Source: Oscillospiraceae bacterium (GTDB lineage: Bacteria > Bacillota > Clostridia > Oscillospirales > Ruminococcaceae). Taken from it: a stretch of DNA of 64,000 nucleotides. Location of the stretch: assembly GCA_900768125.1 (NCBI GenBank), contig CAAGBS010000061.1, positions 1-64,000 on the forward strand, in the 5' to 3' direction. The notes under the pieces are model-generated. The model was not told the origin of the DNA. It ran no database searches and saw only the letters and a list, made by a program, of their open reading frames with translations. The position numbers were made by a program, and so were the translations under genes. Shown here one piece after another: positions 15,797 to 23,505 of the stretch (position 1 is its first letter; every line of letters begins with the position of its first letter).

Positions 15797-16966
15797 ATGA
15801 CAGATCTTTCATTAAGAACAGCGTGTTTTACTGATTCGGTGATTCGCCGCATGACCAGAATATCAAATCAGTACGGCGCTGTAAATCTATCCCAGGGCTT
15901 TCCGGACTTTGAGCCGCCGAAAGAGATATTGAACCGTCTCGCCGAGGTGACCGGGGAGGATTTCCACCAGTACGCCACAACATGGGGTTCTCAGAATTTC
16001 CGTGAAGCGGTCGCGGATAAGCAGAAGCACTTCATGGGCTACGACATCGACCCCAACTCCGAGATAGTAGTCACCTGCGGCTCTACGGAAGCTATGATGG
16101 CGGCTATGCTGTCCGTCACCAACCCCGGCGACAAGGTGATAGTTTTCTCGCCGTTCTACGAGAATTACGGCGCGGACGCTATCCTCTCCGGCGCTGAGCC
16201 TATCTATGTTCCGCTGGTGCCCCCTGAGTACGGCTTTGACGCGGACGTGCTGGAAGCGGCTTTCAAACAGCGTCCGAAAGCCCTGATACTCTGCAATCCC
16301 TCCAACCCCTGCGGCAAGGTGTTCACCCGTGACGAACTTCAGATAATAGCCGACCTCGCCGAGAAGTATGACACCTATGTCATCACTGACGAGGTATACG
16401 AGCATATTCTCTACGCGCCGAACAAGCACGTTTATTTCTCCACGCTCCCGGACATGAGAAAGCGGACTATATGCTGCTCATCGCTGTCCAAGACCTACTC
16501 CATCACCGGCTGGAGACTGGGCTACGTCATCGCGCCGCCCGAGATAACCGACCGCGTGAAGAAAGTCCACGACTTCCTGACGGTAGGCGCTGCGGCTCCC
16601 CTGCAGGAGGCGGCGGTAGTCGGGCTGAAATTTGGCGGCGACTACTACAAATGGCTTCAGGATAAGTACACCCATATGCGCAAGCTGTTCCTTGACGGTC
16701 TGGACAGGATAGGCATTCAGCACAATGTTCCCCAGGGCGCGTATTACGTCATGGTGGACGTTTCCGAGTTCGGCTACGAAAGCGACCTCAAGCTGTGCGA
16801 AGCGCTCGCCGAGCATGTCGGAGTAGGCGCAGTGCCCGGTTCCAGCTTCTTCCGCGAGCCTGAGAACCGTTACATCAGGCTGCATTTCGCAAAGCAGGAC
16901 GACACCCTCAACGCTGCGCTTGAAAGACTTCAGGATATCCGTAAGAAGCTCCCCGCGGCAAAGTGA
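15797..16966 (+). CDS. PLP aminotransferase, class I (KAT/YbdL-like)
   Basis: The 389-residue enzyme has NLSQGFPDFEPP near the start, DEVYEHILY, the PLP lysine in SSLSKTYSITGWRLGY (about 232) and a C-terminal RLHFAK. The start motif and YATTWGSQNFREAV are typical of the kynurenine/glutamine-K/YbdL branch, whose members accept methionine and other sulfur or aromatic amino acids. Its operon position after metNIQ and a hydroxyacid oxidase is suggestive, but the substrate cannot be read directly. Confidence 0.85.
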   Translation: MTDLSLRTACFTDSVIRRMTRISNQYGAVNLSQGFPDFEPPKEILNRLAEVTGEDFHQYATTWGSQNFREAVADKQKHFMGYDIDPNSEIVVTCGSTEAMMAAMLSVTNPGDKVIVFSPFYENYGADAILSGAEPIYVPLVPPEYGFDADVLEAAFKQRPKALILCNPSNPCGKVFTRDELQIIADLAEKYDTYVITDEVYEHILYAPNKHVYFSTLPDMRKRTICCSSLSKTYSITGWRLGYVIAPPEITDRVKKVHDFLTVGAAAPLQEAAVVGLKFGGDYYKWLQDKYTHMRKLFLDGLDRIGIQHNVPQGAYYVMVDVSEFGYESDLKLCEALAEHVGVGAVPGSSFFREPENRYIRLHFAKQDDTLNAALERLQDIRKKLPAAK

Positions 16967-16976
16967 GCCGCATGAC

Positions 16977-17005
16977 TTGACTTTGTCGCCGTTTTGTGGT
17001 AAAAT
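16977..17005 (+). promoter_or_regulatory. Promoter of an orphan RNA candidate
   Basis: TTGACT (16977-16982) and TAAAAT (17000-17005) have a 17-base spacer. No plus-strand gene follows: the next gene is on the minus strand, so the product should be a short RNA. Confidence 0.65.
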
Positions 17006-17010
17006 ATCGG

Positions 17011-17204
17011 TGAGGAAATTTGTCCGCAGATCTCCTTAGTGCGGCTGACACTTAACGGGCACATCAGTAATGATGGAGCATATCCGAAACTCCGCAGTTC
17101 ACCGCTGCTTGAAAGTATAGCAGCACTACCTTCGGCCCGTCGTCCGGAGCGACTATAAAATCAGCTTTTAAAACAAGCGGCCCGCCAGTCAGACTGGCGG
17201 GTCG
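17011..17204 (+). ncRNA. Candidate structured small RNA, family unknown
   Basis: The stretch follows a good promoter and ends in a strong hairpin. Its helices are CCGCA (17024-17028) with TGCGG (17040-17044), and ACGGGC (17055-17060) with GCCCGT (17135-17140). The second encloses GGAG with CTCC (17075-17093) and GCTGCT (17104-17109) with AGCAGC (17119-17124), giving a multibranch junction. There is no coding frame. I could not match it to 6S, SRP, tmRNA or a known riboswitch. Confidence 0.5.
17178..17204. terminator. Bidirectional terminator
   Basis: CGGCCCGCCAGT pairs with ACTGGCGGGTCG around a 3-base loop. The T tract is better on the minus strand (TTGTTTTAAAAG), where it ends the GGDEF gene that stops at 17210. 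On the plus strand it would end the small RNA. Confidence 0.7.
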
Positions 17205-17209
17205 TATTG

Positions 17210-18490
17210 CTATCTTTTCATTTCAGGGTGGAGTTTGTAGAAATCTCGTTTATCGTCATACATTCGGGATTCCGCAAGGCGTATCAGCTCGTCCACGGAA
17301 TCCGCGGAGCCGCTCCACGCCCAGCCTACCGAGGCAGGGGGGATCGTCTGCTTTAGGAGCGCTTTATGGAATTTTTCCGCGCGGCTGGTGAAGTCCTGCT
17401 CGGGAATGCCCTCTATCAGCACTACAAATTCATCTCCGCTTATACGATAGCAGCATTCCACGCTGAACGCAGTGCCGAGCTGTTCCGCAAAGCCGATTAT
17501 AAGCTGGTCGCCGAACTCGTGACCGCGGGTGTCGTTGGTGAATTTCAGACCGTTCACGTCTGCAAAGAGCGCCGCGAGAATGCCGCTGTGCTGTTCAAAT
17601 TCCTTGCAGAAATTATTGTAGCAGAACCGGCTGTGAAGTCCGGTCAGCGTGTCATAGTTGCAGAAATATTCCAGCGCTTTCTGGCGGTGTAGCTCTGTGA
17701 TATAATCGTCGTGTATGTCGCGTATATAGAGCATTACGATCCGGTTGTCGTCTGAGTATTCCAGGCTGGGCAGAAGCTCCATGCAGACCCAGCGGTAACT
17801 TCCGTCATATCGGCGGCGATATCTCAGGCGCTGGCAGCTCTTGTCATCGCGGAAACGGCTGCATAAATGATCTGCGTTGATAAATTCCCTCAGCGGGCTT
17901 ACATCTGCTTCATAGATCACGCCGAGTGAAAGCGTGCTATCCACCCATTCTGAAAACTTCTCGGAGTAGCCGTTTTCCGGGAGAAGATCCTGCGGGTAAG
18001 CCTTGATGACTTCGAAACTGTCGCGGGTCATATCCACCCTGAGTATCTTGTGGAAGCACTGGGACAGCATATGCATTGCGTCCTCGACGTTGCAGGTGCC
18101 CGCGTCTGATTCTTTCCAGGTGTAGACCACCCAGGGGTGCTCCTCTGAAAAATCGTCGGGGATAACGACCTCCAGCCGCACCCATCTGACCGAGCTTCCG
18201 ATAACGCGCCGGAAGTTGACCGTGACGCGCTTGCGGTTGTGGAGCACCTCGCGCAGGATATTGTCCCTGTTGGTGCAGTTACGGTATTGTTCTATGTCAT
18301 CTTGGGGAACCAGACCGGTGGATACGATAAGTTTGCTGTATTCGTAAATGGTTTTTCCTTCAAGGCAAGGTTTTTCCTCATCGGTCTCAAGTATCTTCAC
18401 AAAGTTATATTCTCCGGTGATGACATTGACCCAGGCCACCTTGTAGTAGTCGTTCCAAAGGATACGCGCGACCATCTTGTTGTCAGTCAT
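17210..18490 (-). CDS. Diguanylate cyclase with PAS-like sensor domains
   Basis: The 426-residue protein has no membrane span. The N-terminal 250 residues look like two PAS-type sensor segments (WRVRLEV-like and RYRRRYDGSYRWVCMELLP, which fits a PAC motif). The GGDEF domain follows: DTLTGLHSR, ADVNGLKFTNDTRGHEFGD and RISGDEFVVLIEG. SGDEF is a tolerated active-site variant of GGDEF, so c-di-GMP synthesis is plausible. No RxxD inhibitory site is obvious. It stands alone, and its signal is unknown. Confidence 0.82.
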   Translation of the reverse strand: MTDNKMVARILWNDYYKVAWVNVITGEYNFVKILETDEEKPCLEGKTIYEYSKLIVSTGLVPQDDIEQYRNCTNRDNILREVLHNRKRVTVNFRRVIGSSVRWVRLEVVIPDDFSEEHPWVVYTWKESDAGTCNVEDAMHMLSQCFHKILRVDMTRDSFEVIKAYPQDLLPENGYSEKFSEWVDSTLSLGVIYEADVSPLREFINADHLCSRFRDDKSCQRLRYRRRYDGSYRWVCMELLPSLEYSDDNRIVMLYIRDIHDDYITELHRQKALEYFCNYDTLTGLHSRFCYNNFCKEFEQHSGILAALFADVNGLKFTNDTRGHEFGDQLIIGFAEQLGTAFSVECCYRISGDEFVVLIEGIPEQDFTSRAEKFHKALLKQTIPPASVGWAWSGSADSVDELIRLAESRMYDDKRDFYKLHPEMKR

Positions 18491-18658
18491 AAACAGCCCT
18501 CCCTGTCTGATTTATGAAATTATACAACTATTGTATAATATATTATCGGCAGTTTTCGACAAAAACTTAGCATTTATTAAAATTTTTGTATACCTGCACT
18601 AAAAACGACATTGGTTTTTGTGCAAACTTTAATGTGGGATATTTTTTTTAAAAAGTCC

Positions 18659-18687
18659 TTGACAAATGTGATTTCGTGTGATATAAT
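18659..18687 (+). promoter_or_regulatory. Promoter of tRNA-Ser
   Basis: TTGACA (18659-18664) and TATAAT (18682-18687) have a 17-base spacer, followed by an 80-base 5' leader before the tRNA. Confidence 0.75.
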
Positions 18688-18772
18688 ATAAACACGATGT
18701 GTTCGGCGAGTGCTTGAGGGCGTGATACCTTACATTCTATGCACGATCGTAATAATGTGTTTTCAGCCTTTT

Positions 18773-18862
18773 GGAGAAATACCCAAGTGGTGAAGGGGCT
18801 CCCCTGCTAAGGGAGTAGGTCGGGAAACCGGCGCGAGGGTTCAAATCCCTCTTTCTCCGCCA
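18773..18862 (+). tRNA. tRNA-Ser (GCT)
   Basis: The acceptor arms GGAGAAA (18773-18779) and TTTCTCC (18852-18858) pair. The anticodon stem CTCCC...GGGAG carries the anticodon GCT, there is a long variable arm as in class II tRNAs, the T arm reads GAGGGTTCAAATCCCTC, and CCA is encoded (18860-18862). It reads AGC/AGU serine codons. Confidence 0.95.
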
Positions 18863-18878
18863 GCACAAAACCGTATAG

Positions 18879-18928
18879 CAAACAGATCGCACGGCTCGCA
18901 AGGGTAGTGTGATCTGTTTGTTATATAT
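18879..18928 (+). terminator. Terminator after tRNA-Ser
   Basis: CAAACAGATCGCAC (18879-18892) pairs with GTGTGATCTGTTTG (18907-18920) with one G-T pair, followed by TTATATAT. Confidence 0.7.
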
Positions 18929-19603
18929 GGGATTGTATATTAACGCTGCCGCAGCACTTCAGTGTTGGAACTTTCAGTGCCGCAGCAACGAGAAGATTGC
19001 TTTGAGTGCTTCCACCTATACGTACATTCGCAGAACGCAGTCAGGAGTTACCTACTCGTTCATCTTATCTTTCCATCAGTTTGGACATCAGCTATCGTTA
19101 TCAAGCTGAGGGTTTTCCTTTGAAGAAAGAAAACACTGACGTCGATGTGATCCCTCTGTTTAGACGGCTTCACAACCGTCACACTCGCTCGTTTCATGGC
19201 GAAGTCCTAAGAACAAGATAACATTTGCTATTGCATGGTGGCATTCGATTTGTATTATGACCGCTGGGAAGCGGAGATAAGCAGAAAAAACAGAAAGCGC
19301 CTGGACATATTTATCCAAACGCTCTCACAAAGAAAATGTATCTAAGCGCTATGACCGCTAAATCAAGCGCAGAGATGGCACCTGTAAAAGCCGTTTGGAT
19401 ATTGGCGAATCCTCTCGGTCTTTCTTGTGTGTACACGCACGCAAGGATTGCGGATGTTAATTGAATATTGTTTAAGGCTTGCGTGAAAAATGGAATTCAT
19501 GGAAGCCTATTGATGTTTACTAAATCGCTTTATGATGTTGTAAAATAAAACTTGACACCCCACGCTCAAAAGAATATTCTAAAACACGGGGAGGTTTTCG
19601 TAT
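18929..19603. other. Gene-free stretch after tRNA-Ser
   Basis: No frame in about 675 bases looks like a real protein: the open frames are short, lack good start sites and match nothing I recognise. Two small dyads occur (for example GTTTTC with GAAAAC around 19110-19135). It may be the decayed remnant of an element inserted by the tRNA, but no duplicated tRNA 3' end was found in the window. Confidence 0.4.
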
Positions 19604-21016
19604 TCACTCGAGTGGATTCCGAAAGGAGAAAGCGCAGTTTTTTCCGAGGTCCTTTGCGTGGTACATTGCCTTGTCTGCCATGCCTATCATGCGGTCGAAA
19701 TTTCCGGTATTGTCCGCGTACCCAAGGCTTATTGTAACTCTGCCTGTTTCTACATCGCTTCGCTGGATATTCAGCCCGTAGATAAGCCCCACGATATCCT
19801 CGGCGACCTCGCCGCACGGACGAGACTTATCGAAGCTGACGCCCAGCAGTTCCTCGCCGCCGTATCGGTAGAACAGCATATTGTGCTTCCTGCCGTAGTC
19901 CGACAGCGCACCTCCGATGGCACGCAGGCAGTCATCGCCTGCTGAATGCCCGTAGTGGTCGTTCAGCAGCTTGAAGTTGTCGATGTCCATCATGTAGACT
20001 GCGGTTATCATCTCGCGCTTTTCGGAAAGGGGATCGTTCAGCATTTCGAACATGTCCTGCCTGCTGTGAAGCCCGGTCAGGAAGTCTGTGCGGCGGTCGT
20101 AGTCAGCCTGCTTGAAGTTGTCGAGCGCCTGCTGAAGCATTCGCTTCTGGTTGCGGGTCTCCTCAAGGGCGTCAGCGAGTTTCTGCTTCTGGCGGGTCTC
20201 TGCTATGGTAAGGTCAGTGATGTCTCTGTGGTACCCGCTGAGTATAAAGCCCTTTCCGGCGATATTCTGCGATGTGCCGCCGCACCTGACGAATATCTCG
20301 CCGTTCTTCGGGTGGCTCCATGCGTAGGTTATTTCGCCTTTCCCGAGCTTTATCAGGTTGTTCACGCCGTCTTCGACTATCGGCAGGGAGGAACTCTTGA
20401 TCCCTGAGTGCCATATGCTGTATATCTCCTCGCCGGACAGCCCCTCGTCAGTGATGCCGAGGAGCTCCATCATTACGCGGTTGGCGTACATTCTCGGCTG
20501 TTCTCCTTCGAACAGGACTATCTTCCAGGTGCCAATGCCGGCGCTCGCCATTATGCTGTCGGATTCTTCAAGCTGACGCTGTGCCGAGAATGTATGCGAC
20601 AATCTGTATATTTCAATTTCGGTAACATCACGGCAGACAACGTAAGCAAAGATGTGACCGCTCGCGCCGTCATTTTTCAGAATATATGACAGCCGGTTGT
20701 AGATGCTCCTTGCTGGATAGAAAATAGTCGCTTCGATGTAGTGGTTTCCCGCTGCAAAAGCGGAAAGGAACGCAGCGCAGGAAAGCTCGCTGGTGGTTGA
20801 TTCTACAGTAAATTTCATGTCCAGCATATCTGTGTCGAACGAACGCCGGATTATCTCATCAAAGCTGAACGGGGAAGTCAGACCGGCGGCAGCGGTATAG
20901 TTGTAGCCGTGCTTGTCTACTATATCTTCGTCAACTATTCCGGTGGTGACGTCGAATTTGTATACATATTCGGCGTCGCTCATGATGATATTCCCTAATT
21001 CTTCTTTAGTCAGCAT
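19604..21016 (-). CDS. PAS-GGDEF diguanylate cyclase
   Basis: The 470-residue protein has GAGGTT 8 bases before its ATG. The N-terminal 290 residues hold PAS-like segments (a GIGTWKIVLFEGEQPRMYANR core, then an RCGGTSQNIAG-type PAC). A short coiled coil (about 285-310) leads to the GGDEF domain: DFLTGLHSRQDMFEM, MDIDNFKLLNDHYGHSAGDDCLR and YRYGGEELLGV. GGEEL is a standard active site. No transmembrane span is seen. It is the second GGDEF gene within 4 kb on the same strand but shares no obvious sensor sequence with the first. Confidence 0.87.
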   Translation of the reverse strand: MLTKEELGNIIMSDAEYVYKFDVTTGIVDEDIVDKHGYNYTAAAGLTSPFSFDEIIRRSFDTDMLDMKFTVESTTSELSCAAFLSAFAAGNHYIEATIFYPARSIYNRLSYILKNDGASGHIFAYVVCRDVTEIEIYRLSHTFSAQRQLEESDSIMASAGIGTWKIVLFEGEQPRMYANRVMMELLGITDEGLSGEEIYSIWHSGIKSSSLPIVEDGVNNLIKLGKGEITYAWSHPKNGEIFVRCGGTSQNIAGKGFILSGYHRDITDLTIAETRQKQKLADALEETRNQKRMLQQALDNFKQADYDRRTDFLTGLHSRQDMFEMLNDPLSEKREMITAVYMMDIDNFKLLNDHYGHSAGDDCLRAIGGALSDYGRKHNMLFYRYGGEELLGVSFDKSRPCGEVAEDIVGLIYGLNIQRSDVETGRVTISLGYADNTGNFDRMIGMADKAMYHAKDLGKNCAFSFRNPLE

Positions 21017-21114
21017 TTCAGTAACCTCAATAAAAAATGATATCTATTATTATTTTAGCATAAGTTATGCAGTTTGTAAAGGGATTTTAGAAATATTTTA
21101 TGGGATTATAGTTA

Positions 21115-21143
21115 TTGACAAAATGGAGTATTTGTGATATCAT
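21115..21143 (+). promoter_or_regulatory. Promoter of the DUF4867 gene
   Basis: TTGACA (21115-21120) and TATCAT (21138-21143) have a 17-base spacer. Confidence 0.65.
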
Positions 21144-21189
21144 CTTATTAGTATATTTGTATACTTAAATATGAAAGGACAATACATAT

Positions 21190-21828
21190 ATGAAAATCTA
21201 TTCAGTAATGGACAAGGAATTTGCACCCTATGGAAAGGTGCTCGGCGGCTATGACACCACTGAGCTGATGAACGCCCTTGACAAAACCACTCCGCTGCCG
21301 GACGGCGTTGAGTACGTCATGAGCGAGGCTTCGCTGGAGTGCACCGCGATCTTCGGCGAGCTGCAGAACAACGCATACGGCGGAATGCCGATTCAGCTTG
21401 GCTGGTGCAACGGTCACAACACAAAGCTGAACTGCCTTGAATACCACCGCGACAGCGAACTTAACATCGGTCTGCGCGACTTTATCCTGCTGGTCGCAAA
21501 GGCTGACGACATCATCGACGGCAAGCTTGACACATCGAGAGTAAAGGCTTTCAGGGCGGGCGCAGGTCAGGTCGTTGAGGTGTACGAGACTACTCTGCAC
21601 TACGCGCCCTGCAGCGCGAAAAAAGCGGACGGCTTCAAGGTAGTCATCGCGCTCCCCAAGGGAACAAACGGCGCAATGCCGAACATTACCGCGAAGAACG
21701 AGGAAGACAAGTGGCTGAGAGCCTGCAACAAGTGGCTCCTCGCACATGAGGATGCCAGCGAAGCATCCGATGGCGCTTATATAGGACTTACAGGCGAGAA
21801 CCCCGATATCGCGCCTGATATCGACTGA
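21190..21828 (+). CDS. DUF4867 family protein
   Basis: The 212-residue soluble protein starts MKIYSVMDKEFAPYGKVLGGYD. Mid-protein segments YGGMPIQLGWCNGHNTKLNCLEYHRDSE and GQVVEVYETTLHYAPC suggest a cupin-like barrel with His/Glu metal ligands. This fits DUF4867, a Firmicutes family of unknown function resembling ureidoglycolate-lyase-type cupins. It has its own promoter and terminator. Codon choice is biased as in well-expressed genes. Confidence 0.7.
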   Translation: MKIYSVMDKEFAPYGKVLGGYDTTELMNALDKTTPLPDGVEYVMSEASLECTAIFGELQNNAYGGMPIQLGWCNGHNTKLNCLEYHRDSELNIGLRDFILLVAKADDIIDGKLDTSRVKAFRAGAGQVVEVYETTLHYAPCSAKKADGFKVVIALPKGTNGAMPNITAKNEEDKWLRACNKWLLAHEDASEASDGAYIGLTGENPDIAPDID

Positions 21829-21847
21829 CAGTTCAGGTTCAGACTTC

Positions 21848-21876
21848 ACCCCTGGGAACGGTCTCAGGGGTGTTTT
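21848..21876 (+). terminator. Terminator after the DUF4867 gene
   Basis: ACCCCTG (21848-21854) pairs with CAGGGGT (21865-21871), then GTTTT. Confidence 0.7.
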
Positions 21877-21916
21877 GCTGTGACGCAGTAAATATAATAT
21901 TAAACCGGAGGTAAGG

Positions 21917-23290
21917 ATGGGCAGGGAAAAATTAGGGAGCAGACTGGGCTTCATACTTCTGAGCGCTGGCTGCGCGATAGGGATAGGCAACGTGTGGAAA
22001 TTCCCGTATGTAGTCGGCGAAAACGGCGGCGGAATATTCGTTCTGATATATCTGGTGTTCCTGGCGATACTGGGTATACCGGTGCTGACTATGGAGTTTT
22101 CGATAGGCAGAGCGGCTCAGAAAAGCCCGGTGAGAATGTACCAGCAGCTGGAGCCGAAAGGCACCCGCTGGCATATCCACGGCAAGGCGGCGATGGCGGG
22201 CGGCTATCTGCTGATGATGTTCTACACAACGGTCGCGGGCTGGATGGTGCGATACTTCGTGATGACCGCGGCGGGCGAGATGTCCGGGCTGGATTCAGAT
22301 GGGGTTGCGGAGAAGTTCAGCGCCATTCTTTCGGACGCGCCGATGATGATACTCTACATGGGTATAGTCATCGCGGCGGCGGTGCTGGTATGCTCTATCG
22401 GTCTGAATAACGGTCTGGAGCGCGTGACCAAGGTGATGATGCTGGCGCTGCTTGCAATAATGATAGTGCTTGCGGTAAACAGCTTCTTCATGCCCGGCGG
22501 TAAGGAGGGACTCGCGTTCTACCTCATGCCCGACATGGAAGCGGTCAGCCGCGTGGGAATAGGCAGCATCATCGTCAATGCGATGAATCAGGCGTTCTTC
22601 ACGCTCAGCCTTGGTATCGGCGCGATGGCTATTTTCGGGAGCTACATCGGCAAGGAAAGGTCGCTTCTCGGGGAATCCGTCAACGTGGCGCTGCTTGACA
22701 CGGTGGTCGCGATATCCTCCGGACTGATAATTTTCCCGGCGTGCTTTGCCTACGGCGTGGACGTCAACAGCGGACCCAGCCTTATCTTCATCACGCTGCC
22801 GAACATCTTCAACGACCTGCCGCTCGGAAGACTGTGGGGAAGCCTGTTCTTCGTGTTCATGTCGTTTGCGGCGCTTTCAACAGTGCTTGCTGTCTTCGAG
22901 GAGATAACCGCCTGCACCCAGGACCTTTTCGGCTGGGGCAGGAAAAAGGCGTGCGTCATCAACGGAATTCTGCTGTTCGTGCTTTCCCTGCCGTGCAGCC
23001 TGGGATTCAACGTACTCAGCTTTATCCAGCCGCTTGGCGAGGGGACTAACATCATGGACCTGGAGGATTTCCTGGTCAGCAACCTGATACTTCCGCTGGG
23101 TTCGCTGGTGATAATACTGTTCTGCGTGCTGAAAAAGGGCTGGGGCTGGGATAATTTCCTCAGCGAAGCGAACTCGGGCAAGGGACTGAAAATGAAGAAA
23201 TTCATGAAAGGCTATATGACCTATGTCCTTCCGGTGATGGTGTTCGCGCTGTTTGTTATCGGTATGATAAGGGCGTTTGTAAAATCCTGA
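21917..23290 (+). CDS. Sodium-dependent transporter (NSS/SNF family)
   Basis: The 457-residue membrane protein has about 11 hydrophobic spans. The start GCAIGIGNVWKFPYVVGENGGGIFVLIYL is the NSS family signature, with the sodium-binding unwound helix 1. The family (LeuT, TnaT) co-transports amino acids with sodium. The substrate is not evident. GGAGGTAAGG precedes the ATG. Confidence 0.9.
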   Translation: MGREKLGSRLGFILLSAGCAIGIGNVWKFPYVVGENGGGIFVLIYLVFLAILGIPVLTMEFSIGRAAQKSPVRMYQQLEPKGTRWHIHGKAAMAGGYLLMMFYTTVAGWMVRYFVMTAAGEMSGLDSDGVAEKFSAILSDAPMMILYMGIVIAAAVLVCSIGLNNGLERVTKVMMLALLAIMIVLAVNSFFMPGGKEGLAFYLMPDMEAVSRVGIGSIIVNAMNQAFFTLSLGIGAMAIFGSYIGKERSLLGESVNVALLDTVVAISSGLIIFPACFAYGVDVNSGPSLIFITLPNIFNDLPLGRLWGSLFFVFMSFAALSTVLAVFEEITACTQDLFGWGRKKACVINGILLFVLSLPCSLGFNVLSFIQPLGEGTNIMDLEDFLVSNLILPLGSLVIILFCVLKKGWGWDNFLSEANSGKGLKMKKFMKGYMTYVLPVMVFALFVIGMIRAFVKS

Positions 23291-23319
23291 TAAACTCAGG
23301 CTTACCCGAAATAAGAATA

Positions 23320-23430
23320 AGGCGCTGTAAAAAAGCAACAAAAGAAAAGTCTGTATCCCGAAAAAAAGGATGCAGACTTTTTTGTGGAATAATGTAATTG
23401 TGAAAAAACAAACCCCACAAGAATATTATT
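23320..23430. repeat. Dispersed hairpin repeat, copy 2
   Basis: This is the close counterpart of 3107-3225, starting AAGGCGCTGTAAAAAA. Its stem AAAGTCTGTATCC (23346-23358) pairs over 13 positions with GGATGCAGACTTT (23368-23380), followed by T and then AATAATGTAATTGTG. It separates the NSS transporter from the convergent uvrA gene and can serve as a terminator there. Confidence 0.7.
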
Positions 23431-23505
23431 CAGCATATCAGCTGAAATTACCGGTAGAAAATTGCTTACTGATTTCGCTTAATGCGCGTTTGTGGTTTAC
23501 ACAAA

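Noticed and set aside
18773..18862. tRNA-Ser as attachment site of the mobile region
   Set aside because: No duplicate of the tRNA 3' end was found, and the integrases are more than 34 kb away next to other candidate sites.
19006..19221. 71-codon frame after tRNA-Ser
   Set aside because: It has no ribosome binding site or recognised motif, and frames on both sides are equally broken.
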